Assembly: GCA_018650845.1 (NCBI GenBank)
Contig: JABIFF010000012.1
Coordinates: 62,001 to 126,000, forward strand
Direction of reading: 5' to 3'
DNA: 64,000 nucleotides
Source of the DNA: Chloroflexota bacterium
Lineage (GTDB): Bacteria; Chloroflexota; Dehalococcoidia; Lucifugimonadales; Lucifugimonadaceae
Part shown: in pieces, positions 16,137 through 24,611 of the stretch
Position numbering within the stretch: the stretch's first letter is position 1
Layout: every line of letters begins with the position of its first letter
The notes under the pieces: generated by a model
Seen by the model: only the letters and a program-made list of their open reading frames with translations
The model's database searches: none
What the model was told of the DNA's origin: nothing
Translations under genes and position numbers: made by a program

Positions 16137-18767
16137 ATGGACCTTGCGACGCGGCTTCGCGTTGTGGTTTATTCATCGTGTTCCGTCATCACGGATCAAG
16201 TGGCGAATAACTTACGAAGTTCTACACATTTGAATGATGAACGTGTCGGCCTACTAGGCACGATGCGCTCTGTGACGAAATCAGATGGTGCCGATCGTCT
16301 TCGGATGATTGCTTACGCACCTGCAATGATTGTTATCGTCGCAGTTCTCGCTATCGAACTCGGTGTCGGCAATATCGGCGATTCTGCTGGTACTTGGCTT
16401 CCACTCGTAGAAGTATTCGCAATCATGGCGAGCGTTCTCGCTGGAACCCTTTGGTTTGGCTGGGGCCAATCACGCGTCGCTACAAAAGCGATGAGCGTCC
16501 TAAACGTCGCTGAAGATGAACGTCGAACGATCTCAGCTATCGGAATCGGCGCGAACTGGGACCTTGATCTCAAGCGTATTTTTGCTCGATTCAGCAACGA
16601 TCTCACGACACTTATCGATTACGACCGCCTGACTATCACCACAGCACGTCGTGACGGCAGGATGCAGCTTGAATTCGTTGCAGGAATGAAAGCTCCTGAA
16701 GACGAAATCGGCGGAATCGTGATTTCGGTCGTTGGCAATCCAGATGGCCTTGTGAACCCAAGAGATTACGGCCTTCACTCCCAGATGACAGTTCCGATCT
16801 CTGCTATCGATGGAACTATCACCATTCGGAGTCGAGATCGAGATGCTTACGGCCCACACCATGTCGATGTAATGCGACAGGTTGTTGCCCAAATTTCACC
16901 AGGTATTAGCAACGCAATCCACTATCAGGAATCGCAACATCGAGTGATGGAGCGTACCGCTCTCGCTGAGATTGGCCGGGCGGCAACTCACGAAACCGAT
17001 TTAGATTCAATTCTTCTTGTGGTCAGTGGTGCACTTTCAAACTTGATGAAGTTCGATCACCTCGGTGCCATTCTGACCGAAACCGATGGATCTCCTGCCA
17101 ACGTTGTGTGCTGGTCTACAGCTGATCTGCTTGGAATAAATGCTGGCGATACCATCGAACTCGATGGTTCTAGAGGCGGCGCTGGTGTGCTCTCTGGCCG
17201 AGGTCGAGACCCACTAGGTCTGGGCAAGGCTGATACATCAAACGAATTTGACGACCGCCTTTGGATGCAGGTGCCGCTCGGTGAAGAGACCAATCTGCTT
17301 GGCATTCTAGTGGTCAGTGCGCCTGCCGATGCAGTGCTCAGCGAAGACGAAGCTGATCTTTTGCAGCGTGTGGCAAACCAGATTTCACCAGCTATCCAAA
17401 ACGCCCGACTTACCGCCGATCTAACTGCTGCATTGGAAGAACGCCGAGTTGTAGCCGTGATCGGTCGCGCCGCATCCAGTGAAACTGAGATGCGACAGAT
17501 TTTCGCTGTAGTTGCGAAGGAACTCGAACACATAATTCCGTTCGATCGATTCATCGCCAGTATCACCATCTCTGAGACTGACTATCTCGATGTCGCTTAT
17601 GTGAATGGAATGGCAGTTGAGGGTAGTCAAGAAGGCGATCGAATTAGTCAGCCGACGGAAGATGAACAGATCGAACTGCGATCAAGACGAGTTATTGTCC
17701 GGAATCAAGACGATGTAAAACAGGTCAAAGACCTAAACATTTTCAAAGATGGTCTTCGATCTTGGATACGAGTTGCCTTAGGTGAACTAACCGATCCGAT
17801 TGGCTACCTCACCTTCCGCAGTTATCAGCCAAATGCGTATACCCAGACGCACGTCGATTTCCTCGAAGGTATTGCTCGTCAGATTGCTCCGACTCTCAAG
17901 AATGCTCAAATGTTCGAGATGGAACGGGCGCTGAGAGACCAGCTCGACAATCAGAACAAAGAACTTCAGGAAGCAAACGCAGCGAAGACGCGTTTCCTTT
18001 CGACAGTTTCACACGAGCTAAAAACTCCACTAACGATCGTTTCTGGCTTCATCGACTTGCTATCGGATGATGCTGATCAGTTCACTACCGACCACATTGA
18101 AGCACTCGACATCATGCGCAAAAACGCCACAAGGCTTGGACTGCTCATCAACGATGTTCTGGATATTTCAAGAATGGACGCAGGCAAACTTCGAATCGAG
18201 CCAACCACGTTCTTATTCAATGATCTGGTGAGCGAATTGGAAAAGAGTTTCGAGACCATTCTAGAAACTAAGAATCAGTCAATTTCCATTTCAGTACCCG
18301 ACTCAGATACGTGGATCAAGGCAGACAGAAATCGTATCGCCCAACTGGTAACAAATCTCATCAGCAATGCTCATAAATATTCGAACGAAGACTGCGAGAT
18401 CCGACTCAACATCGCTACCGAAGGCGAAAATCTAAGCGTTCTTGTTGAAGATGAAGGTTTCGGTATTTCTGAAGAAGACCAGAAGCAACTATTTACTGCG
18501 TTCTTCCGTGCCGATAACCGAGCATCAAGAGAAGCGGGTGGAACAGGTCTAGGACTTGTCATCGCACGATCTATTGCAGAACTACACGGTGGTGAACTTT
18601 GGTTGAACAGTATCGAAAACCAAGGAACCACAGTCGCCTTCAAAATCCCAGGCATCACCTCTAAACCGGAAATTGATCCGGATGAGGAAGCCGAGCTTTC
18701 AATGCTGGCTCAGCGTTCTAGGCTTTACCCCGATACCGATTGGGAAGATATCGGCCAATCGGCATAA
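16137..18767 (+). CDS. hybrid-less sensor histidine kinase with two membrane helices and three GAF domains
   Basis: An 876-residue sensor kinase. Two hydrophobic helices lie at about 58-76 and 86-108. Three GAF-like sensor domains follow, at about 128-265, 275-425 and 430-590; the second and third begin with related stretches (LAEIGRAATHETDLDSI and VAVIGRAASSETEMRQI). The dimerisation domain has the phospho-acceptor His626 in STVSHELKTPL, and the ATPase domain shows the N box NLISNAHKYS, EDEGFGISEED, and GGTGLGLVIA. Signals sensed by the GAF domains are unknown. The start is uncertain: no RBS is seen before ATG 16137, and Met43 (16263) or Met57 (16305) would still keep both helices. It is followed 84 bases later by a lone receiver gene, its probable partner. 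Confidence 0.88.
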   Translation: MDLATRLRVVVYSSCSVITDQVANNLRSSTHLNDERVGLLGTMRSVTKSDGADRLRMIAYAPAMIVIVAVLAIELGVGNIGDSAGTWLPLVEVFAIMASVLAGTLWFGWGQSRVATKAMSVLNVAEDERRTISAIGIGANWDLDLKRIFARFSNDLTTLIDYDRLTITTARRDGRMQLEFVAGMKAPEDEIGGIVISVVGNPDGLVNPRDYGLHSQMTVPISAIDGTITIRSRDRDAYGPHHVDVMRQVVAQISPGISNAIHYQESQHRVMERTALAEIGRAATHETDLDSILLVVSGALSNLMKFDHLGAILTETDGSPANVVCWSTADLLGINAGDTIELDGSRGGAGVLSGRGRDPLGLGKADTSNEFDDRLWMQVPLGEETNLLGILVVSAPADAVLSEDEADLLQRVANQISPAIQNARLTADLTAALEERRVVAVIGRAASSETEMRQIFAVVAKELEHIIPFDRFIASITISETDYLDVAYVNGMAVEGSQEGDRISQPTEDEQIELRSRRVIVRNQDDVKQVKDLNIFKDGLRSWIRVALGELTDPIGYLTFRSYQPNAYTQTHVDFLEGIARQIAPTLKNAQMFEMERALRDQLDNQNKELQEANAAKTRFLSTVSHELKTPLTIVSGFIDLLSDDADQFTTDHIEALDIMRKNATRLGLLINDVLDISRMDAGKLRIEPTTFLFNDLVSELEKSFETILETKNQSISISVPDSDTWIKADRNRIAQLVTNLISNAHKYSNEDCEIRLNIATEGENLSVLVEDEGFGISEEDQKQLFTAFFRADNRASREAGGTGLGLVIARSIAELHGGELWLNSIENQGTTVAFKIPGITSKPEIDPDEEAELSMLAQRSRLYPDTDWEDIGQSA

Positions 18768-18851
18768 AGACCGGCATAGAAGCCGGCACAAATATGTGTT
18801 CACGTGCGATCGATCTGATATCGACCACACGAATTGCGAGAGGAAAACGAG

Positions 18852-19271
18852 ATGAACAAAATACTAGTAGTAGACGACAGTTCGGACATCCGACTGCTGT
18901 TGAGCCGCACGCTCAAAGCAGCTGGCTATACCGTGTCGGAAGCGACAGACGGCGATGAAGTTCTAGCCGCCACATTGTCGTACGAACCAGACATGATTCT
19001 GCTCGACGTTGCCATGGCGCGTGTCGATGGTTTCAAGGCTTTAGCTCAGCTCAAGAAAGACCCACGCTCGAGAAATATTCCTGTGATTATGGTCACAGCG
19101 AAGGCTCACCCAAGCGATCTGGAAACTGCACGAACGCTCGGTGCGCTCGATTACATCAACAAGCCGTGGGCTCATGGTGAAGTTGAACTTCGAGTTCAGT
19201 GGGCTATCACCTCAGTCATGCGCAAGCGTGAACAGGAAGCTCAACAGAAGCTCGATCGTTTAGCCGGTTAG
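18852..19271 (+). CDS. single-domain response regulator (CheY-like receiver)
   Basis: A 139-residue receiver domain with no output domain. The acidic pair D8-D9 (ILVVDDS), phospho-acceptor D52 (ILLDVAMARVDG), the switch Thr in VIMVTAKA and the Lys in INKPW are all present. It probably takes phosphate from the kinase encoded just upstream and passes the signal by protein contact. ATG 18852 is preferred to the upstream in-frame TTG because GAGAGGA lies at the correct distance before it. The C-terminal 20 residues are charged and helical. Confidence 0.92.
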   Translation: MNKILVVDDSSDIRLLLSRTLKAAGYTVSEATDGDEVLAATLSYEPDMILLDVAMARVDGFKALAQLKKDPRSRNIPVIMVTAKAHPSDLETARTLGALDYINKPWAHGEVELRVQWAITSVMRKREQEAQQKLDRLAG

Positions 19272-19320
19272 TAAAACTCATTTGCTCGCTTGTGAATTCC
19301 GCAAGCAGTAATCTGCATAG

Positions 19321-19380
19321 TCAAAGATCCTCTCTCGCATCTTTGATATTCAAAGTGGTGTTCTTCGGAACACCACTTTG
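19321..19380 (+). terminator. two tandem hairpins after the receiver gene
   Basis: First TCAAAGAT (19321-19328) pairs with ATCTTTGA (19339-19346). Then CAAAGTGGTGTTC (19351-19363), a TTCG tetraloop and GAACACCACTTTG (19368-19380) form a perfect 13-base stem. There is no U-tract after the second stem, so it may end transcription inefficiently or protect the 3' end of the mRNA. Confidence 0.5.
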
Positions 19381-19521
19381 CGCGTGGTTCGCAATTTCTA
19401 ATCGCTAGTTCTGAGTTTCAACTCAAGCTCATTTCTCACAGCTTCGCTACGAATCATTTGGCCTCATAGCGTAATGTATGTCGCAGATAATCCGATTACG
19501 CGATATACGGAAGGAAATGTG

Positions 19522-20982
19522 ATGGCTGAGCGGTACCAGAACTATGTGAACGGAGCTTGGACGGATGCATCATCCGGTTCAGTTTCAACAAGCACGAACC
19601 CGGCTGATTTGTCGGACGTTATTGGTGAATTCCAGGCGTCGACTTCCGGTGATGTGAATGCTGCAATTTCTGCGGCACACGACGTCAAAGAAAGCTGGCG
19701 ACGAACCTCTTCATTGGCACGAGGCGGCTACCTTCTAAAAGCTGCTTCATATCTCGAAGCCAACACTGAAGAATTCGCTCAGGCACTGACCCGAGAGTGC
19801 GGCAAGGCGATTCTTGAAGCACGTGGCGAAATCGGCCGAGCCGTTGCCCTGCTCCAGTACTACGGAGTCGAAGGATCCAACCCCGTTGGATCTGTGGTTC
19901 CATCAGTGAACCCCAACATTCTTCTCTACACCAACCGCATGCCTCTCGGCGTTGTCAGCCTCATTACACCTTGGAACTTCCCGTTTGCTATTCCGATTTG
20001 GAAAATGGCTCCTGCGCTGGTTTACGGAAACACAATCGTCCTGAAGCCAGCATCCGCAACCCCGCACGTAGCGACCTTAATCGCACGAATGTGGGAAGCG
20101 GTTGATCTGCCAGCAGGTGTGTTCAACCTCGTAACCGGTTCCGGTGCTGCAGTTGGTAACGAACTAATCACCAACGACAAAGTAGCGGCGATATCGTTCA
20201 CAGGTTCCACTCGAATCGGAATGAACATCGCTGCAGAATCAGCTCAGCGCGGCAAGCGATACCAGCTTGAAATGGGCGGTAAAAACCCAGTCATCGTTCT
20301 GCCTGATGCCGATCTTGAACAGGCTGCCGAAATTACAGTTTCAGGAGCCATGAAGTACTCTGGCCAGAAGTGCACAGCTACCTCACGAGCCATCGTCGTT
20401 GGAAACGTGATGGAGGAGTTCACCAATCTCGTTGTCGAGAAAACCAACGCACTCAAAATTGGTGCAGGTGCCGACCCTGAATCGATTATCGTTCCAGTTA
20501 TCGACCAAGCTTCCAAAGACAACATTGCTTCGATGATCAAACGCGGTGTTGACGATGGCGGTCAAATTCTCGCTGGTGGCGGCGTTCCAACCGGAGCCGA
20601 ATTCGACAATGGAACATTCGTCGAGCCAACCGTTATCAACAACGTTGCTGCCGATGCCTTTGTTGCTTGCGAAGAAATCTTTGGCCCAGTGCTTTCGATT
20701 CTTCCTGCAGCCAACGCTGAAGATGCTCTCAACATCGCAAACTCAGTCCAGTATGGCCTGAGTGCGGGAATCTTCACTAAGGATCTCAACTCAGTCCTCG
20801 ACTTCGCAGACAGAATCGAAGCTGGAGTAGTAAAGATCAATGGTGAAACCGCTGGTCTAGAGCCCCAGGTGCCATTCGGTGGCATGAAGGCAAGTTCCTC
20901 GGGTGACCGAGAACAAGGCAAGGCTGCTATCGAGTTCTTCACCCAGACGAAGACGATCTACGTCGACCGAAGTGCAACTTAG
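19522..20982 (+). CDS. NAD(P)-dependent aldehyde dehydrogenase
   Basis: A 486-residue enzyme of the aldehyde dehydrogenase superfamily. Signatures are TPWNFPFAIPIWKMAPAL near 135, SFTGSTRIG (cofactor loop), LEMGGKNPVIV with the general-base Glu, and the catalytic Cys in YSGQKCTATSRA near residue 283, plus EEIFGPVL and PFGGMKASSSG. The overall pattern resembles alpha-ketoglutaric-semialdehyde or succinic-semialdehyde dehydrogenases. ATG 19522 is chosen over an upstream ATG at 19474 because AAGGA lies six bases before it. The neighbour is a DapA-family lyase, which in sugar-acid pathways makes ketoglutaric semialdehyde; that link is inference. Confidence 0.9.
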   Translation: MAERYQNYVNGAWTDASSGSVSTSTNPADLSDVIGEFQASTSGDVNAAISAAHDVKESWRRTSSLARGGYLLKAASYLEANTEEFAQALTRECGKAILEARGEIGRAVALLQYYGVEGSNPVGSVVPSVNPNILLYTNRMPLGVVSLITPWNFPFAIPIWKMAPALVYGNTIVLKPASATPHVATLIARMWEAVDLPAGVFNLVTGSGAAVGNELITNDKVAAISFTGSTRIGMNIAAESAQRGKRYQLEMGGKNPVIVLPDADLEQAAEITVSGAMKYSGQKCTATSRAIVVGNVMEEFTNLVVEKTNALKIGAGADPESIIVPVIDQASKDNIASMIKRGVDDGGQILAGGGVPTGAEFDNGTFVEPTVINNVAADAFVACEEIFGPVLSILPAANAEDALNIANSVQYGLSAGIFTKDLNSVLDFADRIEAGVVKINGETAGLEPQVPFGGMKASSSGDREQGKAAIEFFTQTKTIYVDRSAT

Positions 20983-21006
20983 CGTTCATTCCTGATAGCT
21001 TATGGG

Positions 21007-21042
21007 TTCGGTGATCGTCGTTTTCTAAGCACGATCACCGAA
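21007..21042 (+). terminator. terminator-like hairpin after aldehyde dehydrogenase
   Basis: TTCGGTGATCGT (21007-21018) pairs perfectly with ACGATCACCGAA (21031-21042) around a 12-base T-rich loop. No U-tract follows. It separates the dehydrogenase from the lyase gene. Confidence 0.45.
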
Positions 21043-21151
21043 CAGCCACGTCGATTTCGGTCAGAGCGCATATCGGCGATGGAACTGACGGGCGCAATTA
21101 TGAGCGTCAAAACATTCGGCCCACATTCCGGCAATCACTCGGGGGTTACCT

Positions 21152-22045
21152 ATGCCAGACCGCACCTTCAGCGGAGTCTTTCCAATTCTGCAAATGCCTT
21201 TTAACGAGGCCGGCCAGATTATTTTTGAAGATTTACGAGCCGAGGTCGAGTACGCCATTCGAGGCGGCGTTCATGGTGTAGGCATCGCCTACGGTTCCGA
21301 AGTGAACAAGCTCGATGACCACGAGCGAGACGAAGTTCTCAGTGCAGTGGTCGATCAAGCGGCTGGCCGTATCAAAGTGGTTATGAACACTGGAGGCCCC
21401 TCCACCGTTCAAACTATCCACTACACCCGCACCGCCAAAGTGCTTGGCGCAGATGCTGTGATGATCGCCCCCCCAGCAGTTCTTGGCATTCCTACTCCAC
21501 TCGTTCGACAGCACTTCATCGATGTTGCCGAAAGCACTGACCTGCCTATCTACATGCAAGATATGACAGGCGCTGGCATGGCTCCTGCTCTACTCGCCGA
21601 TCTAGCTCAAGCGAACGAGAATCTCTGCTACGCCAAGATCGAAACACTGCCAACGCCGAATCGATTCTCTGAAACTGCAGAACTTGCCAGTGAGAGCATT
21701 TCGATGTTCGGCGGTGCCAACGGAGTTTTCTTCATCGAAGAGATGCGGCGCGGTGCTAAAGGAACGATGCAGGGAATCGCTCTCTGCGACATCGTCCGTA
21801 AAACATGGGATCACTTCCAGGGTGGCGAGGAACAGGCTGCAGAATCGCTATGGCATCACTACCAACCGCTGGTGAAGCTCTACACACTCGCTGAAGGCCA
21901 GTTGTACTGGGTTGCGAAGGAAATTTTGAAACGACGTGGGGTGTTCTCAGAGGCTTATCCGCGGCTTCCAGCAGTTAAGCCCGACGCAGGGATTTACCGC
22001 GAACTCGACGCACTGATCGAACGACTCGGGGTTGCCGCAATTTGA
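21152..22045 (+). CDS. DapA/NanA-superfamily lyase (divergent)
   Basis: A 297-residue TIM-barrel resembling dihydrodipicolinate synthase, N-acetylneuraminate lyase and 5-keto-4-deoxyglucarate dehydratase. It opens with the typical GVFPILQMPFNEAGQI stretch; the probable Schiff-base Lys is in CYAKIETLP near residue 170. The usual GTTGE loop is replaced by AYGSEVNKL, and the conserved YN motif of strand 5 reads PIYMQDM, so the catalytic Tyr is displaced or missing. A pyruvate-dependent lyase or dehydratase acting on a sugar acid is likely but the substrate is open. It is the first gene of a tight three-gene unit with GNAT and methyltransferase genes; its stop overlaps the next start. Confidence 0.8.
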   Translation: MPDRTFSGVFPILQMPFNEAGQIIFEDLRAEVEYAIRGGVHGVGIAYGSEVNKLDDHERDEVLSAVVDQAAGRIKVVMNTGGPSTVQTIHYTRTAKVLGADAVMIAPPAVLGIPTPLVRQHFIDVAESTDLPIYMQDMTGAGMAPALLADLAQANENLCYAKIETLPTPNRFSETAELASESISMFGGANGVFFIEEMRRGAKGTMQGIALCDIVRKTWDHFQGGEEQAAESLWHHYQPLVKLYTLAEGQLYWVAKEILKRRGVFSEAYPRLPAVKPDAGIYRELDALIERLGVAAI

Positions 22046-22623
22046 ACGAACTTCGTGGACCGGATGGCAAGTCACTCAAGCCGCAGCTAGAAATGATTCG
22101 CGGCAGTGAGTCAGTACCACCGATCGCCAAGCTTCCTCCCGGCTACGTGCTGAGGCAGGTTGATCTCGAAGATCGACATTCGTACTCGCAGACTTTCGCA
22201 ACGGCATTTGATGATCCGTCGCCGTTCGGTGATCTGATGAAACATGCTCTCCCCGAGGGCTTTTTCGTTGTTGAACACTTCTCAACCGGCACAGTAGTCG
22301 CCGCTTCAACTGCAGCGATCTATGAGAAGTCGCAGCACCCCGACGGACATAGTTTGCAGTGGGTAGTCGCTCATTCCGATCACCGAGGTACCGGTGCTGG
22401 CCAGGCGACGATTGCCGCAGCTACTCAGGTACTAGCCGATCAGGCACCTAGATACTCTTATCTCTCCACCGATGATTTCCGCATTCCAGCGATCAGCATC
22501 TATCTGAAACTCGGGTGGGAGCCGTTGCTGTACGAAGAGAGCCAGTTCGATCGCTGGAAACGGGTATTTGGCATTCTAAAAATGACATTCAACGAAAACG
22601 ATTGGCCCACGACGCCAGCATAG
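22042..22623 (+). CDS. GNAT-family N-acetyltransferase
   Basis: A 193-residue protein with the GNAT core: LQWVVAHSDHRGTGAGQA near residues 104-121 holds the acetyl-CoA pyrophosphate loop (R-G-x-G-x-G/A), and AISIYLKLGWEPLL near 153 is the usual C-terminal element. It starts at TTG 22042, overlapping the lyase stop by four bases (TTGA), which suggests translational coupling. Acceptor substrate unknown. Confidence 0.8.
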   Translation: MNELRGPDGKSLKPQLEMIRGSESVPPIAKLPPGYVLRQVDLEDRHSYSQTFATAFDDPSPFGDLMKHALPEGFFVVEHFSTGTVVAASTAAIYEKSQHPDGHSLQWVVAHSDHRGTGAGQATIAAATQVLADQAPRYSYLSTDDFRIPAISIYLKLGWEPLLYEESQFDRWKRVFGILKMTFNENDWPTTPA

Positions 22624-22637
22624 GAATCTTTTCCAAC

Positions 22638-23402
22638 ATGACATGGGATCCATCTCAATATTTAAAATTTGCGGATCATCGATTACGACCAGCGGTCGAC
22701 TTACTCAATCGAGTAGATCTCGATTCGCCCTCTATCGTTTATGACCTTGGCGCAGGTGCTGGAAACGTTACCGAGCTGCTCGCCAATCGCTGGCCAGAAG
22801 CCCGGATCATCGGAATCGATGATTCAGAAGAGATGCTTCGTAAGGCGTCAGAACGCGCAACAAATATCGAATGGGAAGTAGGCGATATCGGTTCGTGGGA
22901 ACCTAAACAGCCCGCAGAATTAATATTCACGAACGCTGCCCTGCATTGGATAGAGGGACATACCGACCTGTTCACCCGCCTAATGTCATCGGTCGCACCC
23001 GGCGGAGTACTGGCGGTTCAAATGCCGCGTAATTTTGGTGCGCTGTCGCACACTTCAATTTCTGAGGCTGCTTTGAGCGGTCCGTGGCGCAGCAAGCTCG
23101 AACCGCTGCTCCGCCCTGCTCCTGTCGAGCCTCCACCGTTCTACATCGATATTCTGTCGAGCATGACCAGTTCACTAGACGTTTGGGAGACGGAGTTCTC
23201 GCAAATCTTGTCAGGCGAAAACCCGGTCAAAGAATGGACCAAAGGCACTTGGCTCATGCCGTTATTGAACGCTTTGGAAGAGCCTGAACGAAGCGATTTC
23301 GAAGCCGCTTACGCTGAGCTAGTTCTGAGCAGATATCCGAAACAGCCCGACGGCACGACGGTATTCCCATTCAAACGAATGTTCATAGTCGCTACGCGCT
23401 AG
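22638..23402 (+). CDS. tam: class I SAM methyltransferase, trans-aconitate methyltransferase-like
   Basis: A 254-residue methyltransferase. The N-terminal MTWDPSQYLKFADHRLRPA is characteristic of trans-aconitate 2-methyltransferases. SAM motif I is VYDLGAGAGNVTELLA, followed by IGIDDSEEML, GDIGSW and TNAALHWI. The family methylates trans-aconitate, a toxic isomer of a TCA intermediate, although close paralogs may differ. ATG 22638 is chosen over a long in-frame extension that would overlap the acetyltransferase gene; AGGA lies 12 bases upstream. It ends the lyase-GNAT-methyltransferase unit and is followed by palindromic repeats. Confidence 0.8.
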   Translation: MTWDPSQYLKFADHRLRPAVDLLNRVDLDSPSIVYDLGAGAGNVTELLANRWPEARIIGIDDSEEMLRKASERATNIEWEVGDIGSWEPKQPAELIFTNAALHWIEGHTDLFTRLMSSVAPGGVLAVQMPRNFGALSHTSISEAALSGPWRSKLEPLLRPAPVEPPPFYIDILSSMTSSLDVWETEFSQILSGENPVKEWTKGTWLMPLLNALEEPERSDFEAAYAELVLSRYPKQPDGTTVFPFKRMFIVATR

Positions 23403-23424
23403 TTTGTCTGGCGAACGAGAAGGT

Positions 23425-23523
23425 GTCATCCCGAGGCACTCGAAGGACGACAGATGAGCCACGGTCATTTACTTAGCAACGCGTCTCTCCGCTCTCGATA
23501 TCCTGAATCAAGTTCAGGATGAC
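23425..23523. repeat. palindromic intergenic repeat (GTCATCC...GGATGAC family)
   Basis: ATCCTGAA (23500-23507), loop TCAAG and TTCAGGAT (23513-23520), followed by GAC, form one palindrome. A more degenerate, oppositely oriented partner begins with GTCATCC at 23425. The same palindrome occurs at 37651-37672, 40854-40874 and 40954-40974, always downstream of genes. Confidence 0.7.
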
Positions 23524-23550
23524 GGGATCAACGATCTTCGGCTAACTATC

Positions 23551-23600
23551 GGTCCTCCCCCGGACCGGGGGAGTTAGAGGGGGAGATTGCAGCTCGGAGC
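23551..23600. repeat. G/C-rich hairpin repeat next to the palindrome
   Basis: CTCCCCC (23555-23561) pairs with GGGGGAG (23567-23573); the element runs on into TTAGAGGGGGAGATTGC. A similar block (CCCCTTCC-TTCG-GGAAGGGG, then GGGTAGATTGC) lies the same short distance after the palindrome at 37651. Confidence 0.5.
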
Positions 23601-23642
23601 CGAGTCGTCCGACGACGAGCGCGACTAACGCAACCGCGCCGT

Positions 23643-24530
23643 CTACATCCCTGGAGGCGGAACCACTACGTCTTCGTAAGCGTGGCGTGAGCCGACCATG
23701 TTTGAATGCTGGAACACGTCCAGTGCAGCCTCGTAGAGCGCAGGTTCAACAGCGATACCGCCCGACCATGTGCCGAGCTTTTGGTACGCCCCTACCGCCG
23801 ATGCAATCGCCGATTCAGCCATATCGGGGAAGAAGCTAGCTTCTGCCTTGGCAACTTCTGCGGGATCGGCCGTGTTCACCCATTCGCGAGAAGCCTTGAA
23901 GGCAGCGGCGAATCGTTTTGCATCATCGGTTTCCAGCCAGTCCCAGCGACCTACCAAGCTAGAGAACGCAACCGGTCCTACAGCTTCACCAACAGAGGCA
24001 ACGATGTGCCCCTGACCATCGTGTTCAAGCTGCTGCGGGAACGAACCCTGCTCGTGGAAATAATCGCCTTCACCATTGCGCCACTGCGCCATCATCTCGT
24101 CACCACCGGGTGAATCGATGTCATCTACGTTTGCAAGATCGATGCCCTGCTTGTGGGCGCCGTATCGAAGCATCGCTTCAGGCTGACCGCCGTGAACATG
24201 AAGGAACTTGCCGTTTAGCAACTTCTTCCAAGAGAAATCTGAATCGGCTTCTCGCCCTGCAATGAAAAATCCGTCATATCGATTGATCTGTGCGAAGTGA
24301 GCGAACGGAGCTTTTGAGCCGTTGTCGAGCGGACCCCAGCTAGCCGACACCGCTGCCTGAGCAACGTCCATACGCCCCTCAGCAACTTCCATACCGCTCG
24401 CACCACCAGCTGCTACAACGTGGTACTCACCTGACAGTCCTTCTTTCTCAAGGAAGCCTCCGGCGATAGTGCAGATCATCGGACTGTAGAAAGCCGAGTG
24501 GCGAGAAGCCATGATGTTGAGTTTGGTCAT
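23643..24530 (-). CDS. NMT1/THI5-like solute-binding-fold protein without signal peptide
   Basis: A 295-residue protein of the periplasmic-binding type II fold resembling NMT1/THI5 and SsuA-like substrate-binding proteins: SPMICTIAGGFLEKEGL near residue 16, AAGGASGMEVAEGRMDVAQAA near 40 and WDWLETDDAKRFAAAFKASREWV near 200. No signal peptide or lipobox is visible, and no permease or ATPase gene is adjacent. It may therefore be cytoplasmic, either as a binding protein or as an enzyme of the THI5 type, but the Thi5 Cys-rich motif is not present. ATG 24530 is preceded by CAGGAA at proper spacing. It stands alone between repeats and the lipoprotein gene. Confidence 0.65.
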   Translation of the reverse strand: MTKLNIMASRHSAFYSPMICTIAGGFLEKEGLSGEYHVVAAGGASGMEVAEGRMDVAQAAVSASWGPLDNGSKAPFAHFAQINRYDGFFIAGREADSDFSWKKLLNGKFLHVHGGQPEAMLRYGAHKQGIDLANVDDIDSPGGDEMMAQWRNGEGDYFHEQGSFPQQLEHDGQGHIVASVGEAVGPVAFSSLVGRWDWLETDDAKRFAAAFKASREWVNTADPAEVAKAEASFFPDMAESAIASAVGAYQKLGTWSGGIAVEPALYEAALDVFQHSNMVGSRHAYEDVVVPPPGM

Positions 24531-24611
24531 TTTGAAAAATTCCTGCGGATTGGATAGCCACGGTGAGTTTGGCTAGCGACCAGATTCTACCGCTTCATGC
24601 AATAGTTTTGC

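Noticed and set aside
17057-17569. A 170-codon open frame on the minus strand
   Set aside because: Antisense to the GAF region of the histidine kinase, Ser/Arg-rich without any domain pattern.
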